A DNA stretch of 64,000 bases from Tropicibacter sp. R16_0 (GTDB lineage Bacteria > Pseudomonadota > Alphaproteobacteria > Rhodobacterales > Rhodobacteraceae). Position numbers and translations under genes: made by a program. Positions 35,383 to 44,823 of this stretch are shown one piece after another. The first letter of the stretch is position 1. Every line of letters starts with the position of its first letter. The notes beneath the pieces were generated by a model. The model searched no databases and was not told the origin of the DNA. It worked only from the letters and a program-made list of their open reading frames with translations. The stretch is taken from positions 124,001-188,000 of the forward strand of contig NZ_JAGHRE010000009.1 in the NCBI RefSeq assembly GCF_017743935.1, in the 5' to 3' direction.

Positions 35383-36393
35383 TCAGCCGTCCGATACACC
35401 GGCTTCGGCAAAGGTGGCCATGCCCGAGTGGCAGGCCACCGCGCTTTTGACGATATTGATCGCCAGAGCACCGCCAGACCCTTCGCCAAGGCGCAGGCCA
35501 AGCGACAACAGCGGCTCCTTGCCCAAATGCCCCAGCAGCGCCCCATGCGCGCCCTCGGCGCTTTGGTGACCTGCGACGGCATGATCCAGGGCGCCGCCCG
35601 CAACCTTGGCCAGACAAGCCGCTGCTGCGCAGCAGATGAACCCGTCCAGAACCACCGGAATGCGCAGCACGCGTGCCGCTGCAATCGCGCCGGCCATGGC
35701 GGCAATCTCGCGCCCACCCAAGCGTTGCAAAACCTCCAGCCCGTCATCCGAGCCGTGTTTGGCCACTCCTTCGGCAACCACGCGGGTCTTGTTGGCAAGC
35801 CCCGCATCGTCCACGCCCGTGCCGCGCCCGGTCCACTCACCAGCTTCGCCGCCAAAAAGCGCACAACCGATGGCCGCAGCCGGGGTGGTGTTGCCGATCC
35901 CCATCTCACCCACCACCAGCAGGTCAGAAGATGGGTCAACCGCGTTCCAACCGGTTTGCAAGGCGGCCAGCAGCTCGTCCTCGGTCATCGCGGGCGCCTG
36001 GGTAAAGTCCGCCGTCGGATTGTCCAGGTCGAGCGCATGCACGTCCATCTTGGCCCCTGCGGCCTTGGCCAGCTGATTGATCGCCGCGCCACCGTGTTGA
36101 AAGTTCGCAACCATCTGCACCGTCACCTCGGACGGGAAGGCCGATACGCCTTGCGCTGTCACCCCGTGGTTACCGGCAAACACGATCACCTGAGGCGCCT
36201 CGACGCTGGGCCGTGCATCCCCGCGCCAACCGGCATACCAGATCGCCAGATCCTCAAGCCGCCCAAGGGCGCCCGGCGGTTTGGTCAATTGGCCATTGCG
36301 CTCGTGAGCGCCTTGGGTCGCAGCCGTGTCCGGGCCAGGAGCCGCCGCCAATTGCGCGCGAAAAGTCGAGAGATCGGTAAGTTCGGGCAGCAT
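35383..36393 (-). CDS. cobT: Nicotinate-nucleotide-dimethylbenzimidazole phosphoribosyltransferase
   Basis: A 336-residue CobT-type enzyme (called CobU in Paracoccus/Pseudomonas denitrificans naming). Family motifs: [13 protein letters not shown] near residue 38, FAGNHGV near 71, and [12 protein letters not shown] near 164; the catalytic Glu lies near the C-terminus. It makes alpha-ribazole phosphate for the lower loop of B12. The start at 36393 (MLPELTDLS) fits family length; the frame is open to 36441. It is divergent from cobS, 79 bases between starts. No cobalamin riboswitch is visible in that gap. Confidence 0.93.
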   Translation of the reverse strand: MLPELTDLSTFRAQLAAAPGPDTAATQGAHERNGQLTKPPGALGRLEDLAIWYAGWRGDARPSVEAPQVIVFAGNHGVTAQGVSAFPSEVTVQMVANFQHGGAAINQLAKAAGAKMDVHALDLDNPTADFTQAPAMTEDELLAALQTGWNAVDPSSDLLVVGEMGIGNTTPAAAIGCALFGGEAGEWTGRGTGVDDAGLANKTRVVAEGVAKHGSDDGLEVLQRLGGREIAAMAGAIAAARVLRIPVVLDGFICCAAAACLAKVAGGALDHAVAGHQSAEGAHGALLGHLGKEPLLSLGLRLGEGSGGALAINIVKSAVACHSGMATFAEAGVSDG

Positions 36394-36472
36394 GTAAAGC
36401 CTCGTTGCATCTGAGTGGTCACATGTGTTTAACCAATGCACCCCGTGTCACAAGACCCCGAAAGGACAGGAC

Positions 36473-37237
36473 GTGCACAAAAACGACACTTCTGCCCCTT
36501 GGGTCTGGGATATTCCACTGGCTCTGGTGCTGCTGACGCGCCTTCCCATGCCACGCTTGCCCGACCAGGTCTTTGCCCGTCAGGCTGCAAGTGTCTGGGC
36601 TTTTCCGGTGGTTGGCCTGGTTGTTGGCGGGCTGGCCTGCGGCATTGGTGCGATTTTGCTGTCCCTTGGCCTGCCACCTGCTGCCGTGGCCGGTGTCATG
36701 CTGGCGGTGCTGATCATGACCACGGGCGCGATGCACGAAGACGGGTTGGCCGACACTGCGGATGGGCTGTGGGGCGGGTTCACGCGCGAGCGGCGGCTGG
36801 AGATCATGAAGGACAGCCATATCGGCACCTACGGCGTTCTAGCCTTGCTTGTGGTGCAGCTGTTGCGGTTCACGGCCCTTACCGGGCTGATCGCGAGCGG
36901 CGCGCTTTGGATGGCTCTTCTGGCGCCGATCTGGTCACGGGCAGTGATGCCTGTTCTGATGAGCGTGTTGCCCAATGCACGCGGGTCGGGCCTGAGCCAG
37001 AGCGTGGGTGCGCCACCTTTGATGACCAGTGCAATCGGTGTTCTGCTGGCGCTGAGTTTCGGCCTATTGTGGATCGGATCCTTGGCCTGGATGCCAATCC
37101 TCATGTCATCGTTGATTGTCTTGACCCTGGCTCTGGTGGCACGTGCAAAGATCGATGGTCAAACCGGAGATATCCTTGGTGCCAGCCAACAACTGGCCGA
37201 GGTCACAGTGCTGCTTGCTTTGGTATCATTGGTTTGA
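36473..37237 (+). CDS. cobS: Adenosylcobinamide-GDP ribazoletransferase (cobalamin synthase)
   Basis: A 254-residue membrane enzyme with about six helices and the family motif HEDGLADTADGLWGG near residue 86, which holds the Mg-binding aspartates. It joins adenosylcobinamide-GDP and alpha-ribazole to give adenosylcobalamin. The GTG at 36473 is chosen because AAGGACAGGAC sits directly before it; an upstream GTG at 36425 has no such signal. With cobT it covers lower-ligand assembly. The gene ends in front of copy 4 of the dispersed repeat. Confidence 0.9.
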   Translation: MHKNDTSAPWVWDIPLALVLLTRLPMPRLPDQVFARQAASVWAFPVVGLVVGGLACGIGAILLSLGLPPAAVAGVMLAVLIMTTGAMHEDGLADTADGLWGGFTRERRLEIMKDSHIGTYGVLALLVVQLLRFTALTGLIASGALWMALLAPIWSRAVMPVLMSVLPNARGSGLSQSVGAPPLMTSAIGVLLALSFGLLWIGSLAWMPILMSSLIVLTLALVARAKIDGQTGDILGASQQLAEVTVLLALVSLV

Positions 37238-37267
37238 GCGTCCTGCCCTGCACTTCAAAAAATTAGC

Positions 37268-37448
37268 ACTCCCGCCATTGAAGATGCCCTCCTGCCGTTG
37301 GGCTCAAACAATCCAGGGTGCTTCGCAGCCGTTGCGGCTTCTGTCCGAACAGATACCCCAAACGGGACCGCGCCGAGCGACAAGCGAGGCGCCCGGCCCA
37401 AGGCCGTTCGTTGAGCTGACGCAGTCAGGTTGGCGCGGGCGCGGGAGC
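37268..37448 (-). repeat. Dispersed CTCCCGC/GCGGGAG element, copy 4 (degenerate)
   Basis: It runs in reverse: ACTCCCGCC at one end, GCGCGGGCGCGGGAGC at the other, with CCTGCCGTTGGG and GGCCCAAGGCCGTT as altered core blocks. It is the most diverged copy, and the internal hairpin is largely lost. It lies between convergent cobS and the ion channel gene. Confidence 0.65.
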
Positions 37449-37458
37449 ACCCCCGGTC

Positions 37459-38232
37459 CTAACTCACACCGCCGGTTTCGATATTCAACAAGGCGCCACA
37501 ATGCTTGCAATGCACGGCATCCGGATCATGACGATACAACCCGCACTCACCGCATTTATGGCGCACTTTTTGAGGCATGAAAATCGCCTGGGCCAGTCGA
37601 ACAAACAGCGCCACCCCAACCACCATGATGAACACTGAAAAGAGCTTTCCCCCCGGCGTCTGAAACGTGATGTCGCCGAAGCCGGTCGTCGTGAGTGTTG
37701 CCATGGTGAAGTAAAGTGCATCGATATACGGCGTCTGGCTCGTGTCATGGTCAATGAAGAACACAAACACAGCCGTCGAGGTCGCAAAGACAAACACCAG
37801 CAGGTTGATCGCCGCGATGACCGCATCCTCATGTGTCCGGAAAAAGTGACTGTCGCGGCGCAAATCCCGCAGCAGGTGATACGAGTGGATCAGGCGCAGC
37901 CCCCGCAGAATGCGCAGGAAGGCCAAGCTTTCGGTCAGGATCGGATCCAGGATCAGCGACAGGATCACCACGATATCTGCCATGGTGTAGATCTGGCGCA
38001 GGAATTTTTTCCGATCTCGCGAAATCCACAGCCGCGCGCTGAAATCCAGCAGGATGATCAAGCCCACGACCTGGCTGATCGTCGTCAACGCCGGACCATG
38101 CGTCTTATGCGCGGTTCCGACAAAAAAGATGATTGTGAACAGGTCAAACACGATCAGGCAGTAGCGAAACCAGCGTGGCACCGTGCCAGAGCCCAGGTAC
38201 AACCCGCGAACCTGCTTTTTCAATGCCCTCAT
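37459..38232 (-). CDS. Voltage-gated-type potassium channel protein with C-terminal zinc ribbon
   Basis: A 257-residue protein: a six-helix channel fold with a voltage-sensor-like S4 (FLRILRGLRLIHSYHLLRDL) and the pore signature TLTTTGFGD near residue 175. A C-terminal zinc ribbon (CGECGLYRHD, then HCKHCGALL) follows the last helix. Its start at 38232 is preceded by AGGGGAG. Two paired cysteines in the tail probably bind zinc and may mediate assembly or gating. It probably forms a tetramer conducting potassium. Confidence 0.85.
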   Translation of the reverse strand: MRALKKQVRGLYLGSGTVPRWFRYCLIVFDLFTIIFFVGTAHKTHGPALTTISQVVGLIILLDFSARLWISRDRKKFLRQIYTMADIVVILSLILDPILTESLAFLRILRGLRLIHSYHLLRDLRRDSHFFRTHEDAVIAAINLLVFVFATSTAVFVFFIDHDTSQTPYIDALYFTMATLTTTGFGDITFQTPGGKLFSVFIMVVGVALFVRLAQAIFMPQKVRHKCGECGLYRHDPDAVHCKHCGALLNIETGGVS

Positions 38233-38274
38233 GCGCCGTACTCCCCTGGGAATTATCTAAGCGCAAAGGGGGCT

Positions 38275-38295
38275 TGGGGCGCAAGTCGCGCCCCA
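38275..38295. terminator. Terminator-like hairpin between GST and channel genes
   Basis: TGGGGCGC and GCGCCCCA form an 8 bp stem with loop AAGTC. The only T run (GATTTT) follows on the plus strand, so on the minus strand it may only attenuate transcription from the GST gene into the channel gene. Confidence 0.45.
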
Positions 38296-38302
38296 GATTT
38301 TG

Positions 38303-38992
38303 TTAGCAACAGGATCCGCACCCACCCTGAGGGGGCTGGCATTTCCCTGTGCCCAGATACGTCTGGTCGGACAGGTAGAAGTCGGTGAACGCCTGCTCAA
38401 AATCTTCGGCTACGGATTTGGCGGGCAAACCGGTCTGATCCAGCGTCTGCTGCCAGGCCTTGACCTTGGGAAACTCGCTCAGGAAATCATGCCCGGTGTG
38501 TTTGGTGATGATCCGCGCCCGATCCAGCAGCGGCAACCAGGCCAGATCGACGTTCCCAAGAGTTGCACCGTTGAAGAATGGCCCTTCACCCAGTTCGCTT
38601 TCGGCTCGGGCAAAGGCCTTGGACAGGTTGGCGCTGCGCTCTGCCAGCGTATCCTTGTCCGCGCTGCGCATGGTGGAACACTGCACCAGGTAGTGTTTCG
38701 ACGCCTGATAACTCCACGCGCGGTTTCTGGCACGCGTCGCCGGGGTCAGGTCTGCTTCAAGCGGCGGCGCAGTCTCGTCGATGTACTCCGAGATGGCGTC
38801 GGATTCAAAAATCAGCTCGCCCGCTTCGGTGATCAGGACCGGCACCTGACCTGTGGGCGATATGTCCAGAAACCACTGGGGCTTGTCGCTGAGCGAGATG
38901 TAGTCGACCTGATAGGGAATGTTGCGCGCCTCAAGCATGGCGGTCACGCGCTGCACAAAGGGGCAGATCTTGAAGCTTACGATTTTGATCAT
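38303..38992 (-). CDS. Glutathione S-transferase with Cys-rich C-terminal tail
   Basis: A 229-residue GST: thioredoxin-like N-terminal domain with the CPFVQR active-site motif (residues about 10-15, omega/DHAR-like), then the all-alpha domain. The last 16 residues, GTGKCQPPQGGCGSCC, are an unusual cysteine-rich extension that could bind metal. The start at 38992 follows AAGGACACC; the frame is open to 39016. It sits just downstream of the SigZ-like gene and probably in its unit. Confidence 0.85.
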   Translation of the reverse strand: MIKIVSFKICPFVQRVTAMLEARNIPYQVDYISLSDKPQWFLDISPTGQVPVLITEAGELIFESDAISEYIDETAPPLEADLTPATRARNRAWSYQASKHYLVQCSTMRSADKDTLAERSANLSKAFARAESELGEGPFFNGATLGNVDLAWLPLLDRARIITKHTGHDFLSEFPKVKAWQQTLDQTGLPAKSVAEDFEQAFTDFYLSDQTYLGTGKCQPPQGGCGSCC

Positions 38993-39066
38993 TGGAGGTG
39001 TCCTTTTTCTTTCCAACTGCTTTCATCCCTGAAGACGAAGCAGATCGAAAAAAGACGAGACTTAGG

Positions 39067-39615
39067 TCAACATTTCTTGCAACCATCTGATTTTCTTTCG
39101 TAATCAGATACACCGCCACGGGTGTCGAAACTGAAGCGGCAGCAATTCTCGAACAGCGACCGCAGCTGTTTGCGCCCCGATTGCACCTGCGACTTGAGCG
39201 TTGAATAGGGCATCCCGCGCGCGGCGGCATAGTCCTTTTGTGCCTGCCCCTCCAAATCCACCGCGGTCAGAACCTCAGCATATTCCGGTGGCAGCGCGCG
39301 CACCATCGGAGCAATGCACTCTGCCAACTCATCGCGGGCAGTGGCAGGATCGGGGTCCTGATACCACAAATCATCGGCCTGCACGTCTTTGCCACGACCT
39401 GACGCGCGGTAGTGATCGATGACCACGTTGCGGGCGATCTGATAGATCCAGGCGCGCAGTTTTGTGTCCTCGCGCAGTTCCTGCAGGTTGCGATGGGTGC
39501 GGATCATGATCTCTTGCAGCAGATCCTCGACATCATCCGGGTTGCTGACACGGGCGCGCAGAAAGCCGCGCAACGCGTGTCCGTAGTCGGACCAGATCTG
39601 ATCCAGGTCAGCCAT
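39067..39615 (-). CDS. ECF sigma factor, SigZ-like
   Basis: A 182-residue sigma factor: region 2 (YGHALRGFLRARVSNPDDVEDLLQE...) and region 4 (LPPEYAEVLTAVDLEGQAQKDYA). The C-terminus extends past region 4 as ENCCRFSFDTRGG...CKKC, four to five cysteines, as in SigZ-type proteins. No anti-sigma gene is adjacent, so the Cys tail may itself sense metal or thiol state. The start at 39615 follows a G-rich GGGGGTGG; the frame is open to 39687, inside the carD gene. Confidence 0.83.
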   Translation of the reverse strand: MADLDQIWSDYGHALRGFLRARVSNPDDVEDLLQEIMIRTHRNLQELREDTKLRAWIYQIARNVVIDHYRASGRGKDVQADDLWYQDPDPATARDELAECIAPMVRALPPEYAEVLTAVDLEGQAQKDYAAARGMPYSTLKSQVQSGRKQLRSLFENCCRFSFDTRGGVSDYERKSDGCKKC

Positions 39616-39683
39616 CCCCCACCCCCAAATGAAAAGAGCCGCCCCATGAGATGGGACGGCCCGAACCACATGCCAATTCCGGG

Positions 39684-40199
39684 TCACGCGGCAGCGGCGC
39701 GCGACATCAGAACTTCGTCAACCTGCTTGGCGGCCTGGATCTCGTCGCCACCGGCCACGGCGGCCACTTCGCGGGTCAGACGCTCGAGCGCGGCTTCATA
39801 GAGCTGACGTTCGGAATAGCTTTGCTCGCGCTGATCATCGGTGCGGTGCAGATCGCGCACGACCTCAGCAATTGCGATCAGATCGCCCGAGTTGATTTTC
39901 TGTTCGTATTCCTGCGCGCGGCGCGACCACATGGCGCGTTTGACCTTGGCCTTGCCCTTGAGCGTTTTCATCGCCTGGTTGATAACATCCGGCGAGCTGA
40001 GGCCACGCATGCCAATCTCGGTGGCTTTGTTGGTGGGCACCCGCAGGGTCATCTTGTCCTTTTCAAAGGACACTACAAACAGCTCAAGCGCGTAGCCTGC
40101 AACTTCCTGCTCTTCGATTGAGATGATCTGGCCGACACCATGCGCCGGATAGACCACATAGTCGTTGGGGCGGAAATCGAGCTTTTTCGACTTGGTCAT
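39684..40199 (-). CDS. CarD-family transcriptional regulator
   Basis: A 171-residue protein with the CarD/TRCF RNA-polymerase interaction domain (FRPNDYVVYPAHGVGQIISI, residues about 9-28) and a C-terminal helical DNA-binding domain. It binds RNA polymerase and stabilises open complexes at weak promoters. The start at 40199 follows AAGGAAAG; the frame is open to 40328. It is 295 bases from fdxA, upstream on the same strand, so it probably has its own promoter. Length is typical. Confidence 0.92.
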   Translation of the reverse strand: MTKSKKLDFRPNDYVVYPAHGVGQIISIEEQEVAGYALELFVVSFEKDKMTLRVPTNKATEIGMRGLSSPDVINQAMKTLKGKAKVKRAMWSRRAQEYEQKINSGDLIAIAEVVRDLHRTDDQREQSYSERQLYEAALERLTREVAAVAGGDEIQAAKQVDEVLMSRAAAA

Positions 40200-40463
40200 A
40201 CAGGTCTTTCCTTGCTGCGACCGGGCATTGGGCGACAAAAAAACCACGAGCGGGGAATGCGTTTCCCCGGCAGGCGGTTCAATGTGTGTAATCTCTATTG
40301 CTCCAACACGAGCATTTGAGTGGAGCACATCCCAGTCGTTGACATCATTTGAACAGAGAACTTAACACAAAAAACAAGAAACTGGAAGCCGACGCTAGGT
40401 CAACTTCCGCATTATTTCATGTTTTCAGCGTCTTATCAGCACCCATTCGACATGTAGAATGTC

Positions 40464-40491
40464 AAAAAGGTGCGAATCGCTTACCCACCTT
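40464..40491 (-). terminator. Rho-independent terminator after fdxA
   Basis: On the minus strand AAGGTG and CACCTT pair around a loop that itself contains GCGATTCGC, followed by TTT. It starts four bases past the fdxA stop. Confidence 0.75.
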
Positions 40492-40494
40492 GGC

Positions 40495-40833
40495 TTATCC
40501 GCCTTCACCAGGGGCTTCGGAGAAGTATTTCTCCATCTTGTCCGTTTCACCGTCACGCTCTTCTGCCTCGGGCAGCTGGTCCTTCTTGGTGACGATCACG
40601 GGCCACAGTTCCGCGTATTTGCGGTTCATCTCGACCCATTTGTCCATGTCCGGCTCGGTGTCCGGGCGGATGGCGTCGGCGGGGCATTCGGGTTCACACA
40701 CACCACAGTCGATGCACTCATCGGGGTGGATGACCAGCATGTTTTCTCCCTCGTAGAAACAATCCACGGGGCAGACCTCGACGCAGTCGGTGTATTTGCA
40801 AGCGATGCAATTGTCGGTGACGATGTAGGTCAT
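40495..40833 (-). CDS. fdxA: Ferredoxin FdxA (7Fe)
   Basis: A 112-residue ferredoxin. The N-terminus [18 protein letters not shown] gives the [3Fe-4S] pattern and [12 protein letters not shown] the [4Fe-4S]. The C-terminal region about 50-112 is the acidic extension usual in alphaproteobacterial FdxA. It shuttles electrons in the cytoplasm. It is downstream of the S4 and helicase genes on the same strand, 66 bases apart, a common roseobacter order with carD. Confidence 0.95.
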   Translation of the reverse strand: MTYIVTDNCIACKYTDCVEVCPVDCFYEGENMLVIHPDECIDCGVCEPECPADAIRPDTEPDMDKWVEMNRKYAELWPVIVTKKDQLPEAEERDGETDKMEKYFSEAPGEGG

Positions 40834-40898
40834 GTGCAGCTTTCCGGTTTCGTCTGTTGCCGGACTAGCTAAATCAGAGTGCGGCCATCTTCAAGGGA

Positions 40899-41276
40899 TC
40901 ATTCGGGGTCGAACGGGTTGGAAAGATCAAGCGCCCTGCGATCCCGCTTGGATGGACGACCTTTTCCTTCGAATTTTGGATTGGCAGGAGGTTTTTCCTG
41001 CTTCGGTGTCAAATCCGCATATAACGTTTGCGCCTCGGACGCCGGACCACGGCGTTCACCGAGCGCCTCGATGCGCACGACACGTACGATTTTGGCCTGG
41101 GGAAAGGTCAAAACGTCGCCGGGGCTCACACCGTATGAAGGTTTGAGCACCCGGTTTCCGTTTACACGTACATGCCCGCCGCTGACCTGTTTGGCCGACA
41201 GCGAGCGCGTCTTGAAAAACCGCGCCTGCCACAGCCATTTGTCGATCCGCAGTTTTGCAGCGGGCGTGTCGCTCAA
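40899..41276 (-). CDS. RNA-binding S4 domain protein (Hsp15-like)
   Basis: A 125-residue protein with an S4 domain at residues about 8-70 (LRIDKWLWQARFFKTRSLSA) and a basic tail. Hsp15 binds stalled 50S subunits carrying nascent chains. The start is a TTG at 41276, four bases after the helicase stop, so translation is coupled. An ATG start is not available at this point. Length fits Hsp15 (133 residues in E. coli). Confidence 0.85.
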   Translation of the reverse strand: MSDTPAAKLRIDKWLWQARFFKTRSLSAKQVSGGHVRVNGNRVLKPSYGVSPGDVLTFPQAKIVRVVRIEALGERRGPASEAQTLYADLTPKQEKPPANPKFEGKGRPSKRDRRALDLSNPFDPE

Positions 41277-41279
41277 GGC

Positions 41280-44132
41280 TTACTTGCCTTCTTTCAGCCC
41301 CATCAGCGCAGCGGCGAAGGGGTTGTCGGGGTCGATCTTCTTTTCCTGACGCGGAGGACGCGCCGAGAAGGTCTTGGCGCCTTGCGGTTTGCCGCCCTTC
41401 TTGCCGGGTTTGCCACGGCCGTCCTGCGGTTTGCCACGGGGTTTGCCCTTGCCCTGACCGCGACCGTCACCGCGCCCCTGGGCGTTCTGACCATCGCGAC
41501 GCGGGCCACGGCCCCCCTGACGGGCTGCACGACCACCCCAGGTGAAGGTGTAGAACACTTCGACTTCAGGCTCAGCAGGTGCCTCAACGGCGGGGGCCTC
41601 GGCTGCCGCCTCGGTGCTGTCGGTGGCCTCGGCTGGCGCCTCGGCGGTTGCGAGTTCTTCCGCGGTCTCGGGGGCAGCGTCCGCGGGCGTTTCCGCCACT
41701 GCCGGCGCATCACCGCCTTGGTCGGCAGCAGGTGCCGGATCCGCAGGCGCCTTGACCTTGGGCCGCTCGCCCTTTTCGGCCTTGTAGCCCAGACCACCCA
41801 TCAGATCGGCAAACTGATCCAGCGTCATGCCGGTGATCGAGAGCATATCCGCATTGGCCTCAAAACCGCCACGGCTGTCCTCAGACCGCAGCATGTCGGC
41901 CAGGCGTTCCAGCATGTCGATGCGGATCGCGCGTTCGCCCGCGTTGCGGTAGCCGCACATGGTGTCATAGCCACGCGGTGCGTCGGCCACGGTCGGCACG
42001 GTGACCAGACCGGGCGGGGGCGACTCGGGGAACTCTTGCAGGCCTTGGGTCAGCGACCACAGCACCAGACGCAGACGTGTCGGCGCGGGTTTCAGCAAGA
42101 GCGGCATGAAGATGGTGAACTGACCAAAGCGAATGCCATGCTTGCGTAGCGCGCCGCGGGCGTCCTGATCCAGGTCTTTCACGTCCTGAGCCACTTCGGC
42201 GCGGGGCAGAACGCCAAGCGCTTCGACCATGCGGAAGGCAAAGCCACGGGCCAGACCCGACAGCTCTTCGTCGCGCGACAGGTTCAACAGCGGCTCGAAC
42301 AGAGCAGCCACCTTGCGGTCGATGAAATGCTGCAGGCGGCGCTGCACCTTCTGTTCCACGTCCGGGCCTGCGGCCTCGTCGACGAAAACCTCGACCATCG
42401 GTTTCAGCGGCTCTGCGCCAGCAACCAGTTTGCCGACAGCGTGCTCGCCCCACATGAGGCCACCCTGCTCGGTAAAATCAATCTCGGTATCGGGCGCATT
42501 GTAAAAGCGATCCGCCCGCAGATGGAATTGCGGGGCAAGCGCTTGCAGCGATGCGGATTTCAACGCCTTCGCCTCAGTCCCTTGCGCGCTTTTGTCCGGG
42601 GAAAACCGGAACCCTTCCAACCGTCCGACAAATTCGCCTTCGACGGTCACTTCACCCTTGTCATTCACTTCGGCCAAAAGGGCCTCCTTCTGTTTGAGCC
42701 GGCGCAGCAACACCGAGGTGCGCCGGTCCACAAATCTCTGGGTCAGACGCTCGTGCAAAGCGTCCGATACCCGGTCTTCTACAGCGCGCGTTTCGTCTCG
42801 CCAATGGGTTTCGTCACGAACCCAGCCGTTCCGTTGCGCGACATATGTCCACGTGCGAATATACGCCAGTCGTTTCGAGAGCGCATCAATGTCGCCATGT
42901 GTCTTGTCGATTCGGCGGATTTGCCGCGCCATGAAGTCGTCCGGAATGTGCCCGCGCTCGTGCAGATGGCCGAAAATCACCTCGAGCAGACTGGCGTGTT
43001 CCGCGTGGCTGATGCCGCGAAAATCAGGGATTCGGCAGACGTCCCACAGTAGTTTCACGCCATCGGCCGTATTGGCACGCGCCGTCACCTCGGCCACCTG
43101 GCTCAGCGATTTCAGCGCCATGAGGTCGTCTGCTTCGCGCGCCTTGAGCAGATGTTCGCCCTTGGGACTTTCCTCGAGCGAGTGGATCAGCGCCTCGATC
43201 GAGCCAAAACGCAGGGCGGCATTGCGCCAGTTGAGTTTCTTCAAGGGCGTGAACCGGTGGTCCATGATCGCCTGGGCCATGCCTTCATCGAGGGGACGTG
43301 CCTCACCGGTCACACCAAAGGTGCCATCGGACATGCCGCGCCCGGCGCGACCTGCGATTTGAGCCAACTCATTGGGTGCCAGGGGGCGCATGCGACGGCC
43401 ATCAAATTTGCTCAGCGCGGAGAACGCCACGTGATCAACGTCCAGATTGAGCCCCATACCAATGGCATCGGTGGCGACCAGATAATCGACCTCGCCATTC
43501 TGATAGAGGTCCACCTGCGCATTGCGCGTACGCGGGCTGAGCGCGCCCATGACCACGGCCGCCCCGCCCTTTTGCCGCCGGATCAGCTCGGCGATGGCAT
43601 AGACGCTGTCGACCGAGAACCCGACGATGGCGCTGCGCGGGGGCATGCGGCTGATTTTCTTGGAGCCGGTATAGACCAGCTGCGACATCCGCTCGCGTTG
43701 GACAAACTGCGCCTCGGGTACCAGCTCGCGGATCGGACCGCGCATGGTGTCCGAGCCCATGAACAACGTCTCGTTCGTGCCGCGCGCGCGCAGTAGCCGG
43801 TCAGTGAAGACATGGCCGCGCTCGGGATCAGCGCAGAGCTGGATTTCGTCGACGGCCAGGAAATCGGTTCCCATGCCTTCGGGCATCGCCTCGACCGTGC
43901 AGACCCAATATTGCGTCCGGGGTGGAACGATTCGCTCTTCGCCCGTGACCAGCGCCACGACGGACGGCCCGCGCGCCGCGACGATCTTGTCATAGACCTC
44001 GCGCGCCAGCAGGCGCAGCGGCAGACCGATGATACCGGTGCGATAGCCCAGCATACGTTCGATCGCGTAATGTGTTTTGCCAGTGTTGGTCGGGCCCAAG
44101 ACGGCCACGATCCGGGATGACCCGCTCACCAT
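41280..44132 (-). CDS. SUV3-like superfamily 2 helicase
   Basis: A 950-residue protein: the SUV3-type core with Walker A GPTNTGKT (residues 13-20), DEIQ at about 95 (FLAVDEIQLCADPERG), and helicase C-terminal motifs GRAGRGMSDGTFG. A long middle region follows, then a low-complexity Ala/Glu stretch and a basic Gly/Arg/Lys tail with RQGGRGPRRDG. It probably unwinds RNA or RNA/DNA and takes part in RNA decay. The start at 44132 follows AGGGGGC. Such proteins next to an S4 protein, FdxA and CarD are usual in alphaproteobacteria. Confidence 0.92.
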   Translation of the reverse strand: MVSGSSRIVAVLGPTNTGKTHYAIERMLGYRTGIIGLPLRLLAREVYDKIVAARGPSVVALVTGEERIVPPRTQYWVCTVEAMPEGMGTDFLAVDEIQLCADPERGHVFTDRLLRARGTNETLFMGSDTMRGPIRELVPEAQFVQRERMSQLVYTGSKKISRMPPRSAIVGFSVDSVYAIAELIRRQKGGAAVVMGALSPRTRNAQVDLYQNGEVDYLVATDAIGMGLNLDVDHVAFSALSKFDGRRMRPLAPNELAQIAGRAGRGMSDGTFGVTGEARPLDEGMAQAIMDHRFTPLKKLNWRNAALRFGSIEALIHSLEESPKGEHLLKAREADDLMALKSLSQVAEVTARANTADGVKLLWDVCRIPDFRGISHAEHASLLEVIFGHLHERGHIPDDFMARQIRRIDKTHGDIDALSKRLAYIRTWTYVAQRNGWVRDETHWRDETRAVEDRVSDALHERLTQRFVDRRTSVLLRRLKQKEALLAEVNDKGEVTVEGEFVGRLEGFRFSPDKSAQGTEAKALKSASLQALAPQFHLRADRFYNAPDTEIDFTEQGGLMWGEHAVGKLVAGAEPLKPMVEVFVDEAAGPDVEQKVQRRLQHFIDRKVAALFEPLLNLSRDEELSGLARGFAFRMVEALGVLPRAEVAQDVKDLDQDARGALRKHGIRFGQFTIFMPLLLKPAPTRLRLVLWSLTQGLQEFPESPPPGLVTVPTVADAPRGYDTMCGYRNAGERAIRIDMLERLADMLRSEDSRGGFEANADMLSITGMTLDQFADLMGGLGYKAEKGERPKVKAPADPAPAADQGGDAPAVAETPADAAPETAEELATAEAPAEATDSTEAAAEAPAVEAPAEPEVEVFYTFTWGGRAARQGGRGPRRDGQNAQGRGDGRGQGKGKPRGKPQDGRGKPGKKGGKPQGAKTFSARPPRQEKKIDPDNPFAAALMGLKEGK

Positions 44133-44172
44133 TTGCCCCCTGCCCGATTGATCCGGGCTTTAATTCGTCGTC

Positions 44173-44751
44173 TCAGATGGACTTGCCCTGCACTTGGGGC
44201 GCCAGCCGTGAGACGGCTTTGGATACGTCTTCGTGATGCGGATGTATAGACTGGGCCCGAACATAAGCGTCATAGGCCAGTTCCGGCTGATTGATGTGTT
44301 CCAGAATGTGCCCCAGCCCAAGCATTGCGGTGTAGTTGTTGGGGTTGAGCGTCAACGCCCGTTCCAGGTCTGAAATCGCCGGGCCGATAAGATCCGCGTT
44401 GTAGAACGCTGACGCGCGCATGTGCCAGCCTTCGGCAAACTCAGGCGCGTGATCGGTCAAAGCGGTGAAATGTTCGATGGCCGCGCGATAGTCTTCGGCA
44501 TCCATCGCCTCGCGGCCACGTTTGAGCAGCAGGTCGGCCGAGGCCGAGCCCGACTTCGACCACAGCGCCTGCAACTGCCGTTCCAGGCGCTTGGCCTCGG
44601 CCGGATCGGCCTGAACCAACGCCTCGAGCAATTCGGATTCGTCGTTCAAATCCGCCTCTTGCGCCTGTGCCGCCACGGAAATCATCACGAATGTGATGCT
44701 TGCCGCAACGATAGCTTTGAGATTGGTGCTTGCAATGCTCATAACAATCAT
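44173..44751 (-). CDS. TPR-repeat periplasmic protein
   Basis: A 192-residue secreted protein: signal sequence ending VAAQAQ, an acidic helical part, then three TPR-like helix pairs from about residue 70 (DYRAAIEHFTALTDHAPEFAEGW, LIGPAISDLERALTLNPNNYTAM and the next). The exact start is unsure: 44751 is used here, 44781 and 44742 are possible; none has a good ribosome site. TPR proteins hold complexes together, partner unknown. It is divergent from the SCP2 gene. Confidence 0.75.
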   Translation of the reverse strand: MIVMSIASTNLKAIVAASITFVMISVAAQAQEADLNDESELLEALVQADPAEAKRLERQLQALWSKSGSASADLLLKRGREAMDAEDYRAAIEHFTALTDHAPEFAEGWHMRASAFYNADLIGPAISDLERALTLNPNNYTAMLGLGHILEHINQPELAYDAYVRAQSIHPHHEDVSKAVSRLAPQVQGKSI

Positions 44752-44823
44752 CAGTGTAGCGTGGCGTGCGTGGATGTCCATTCACAGCGCCGTTGTCACA
44801 ACGATGTTAATTGGAGACAAACC

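Noticed and set aside
36394-36472. Cobalamin riboswitch between cobT and cobS
   Set aside because: The gap is only 79 bases and shows no B12-box-like sequence.
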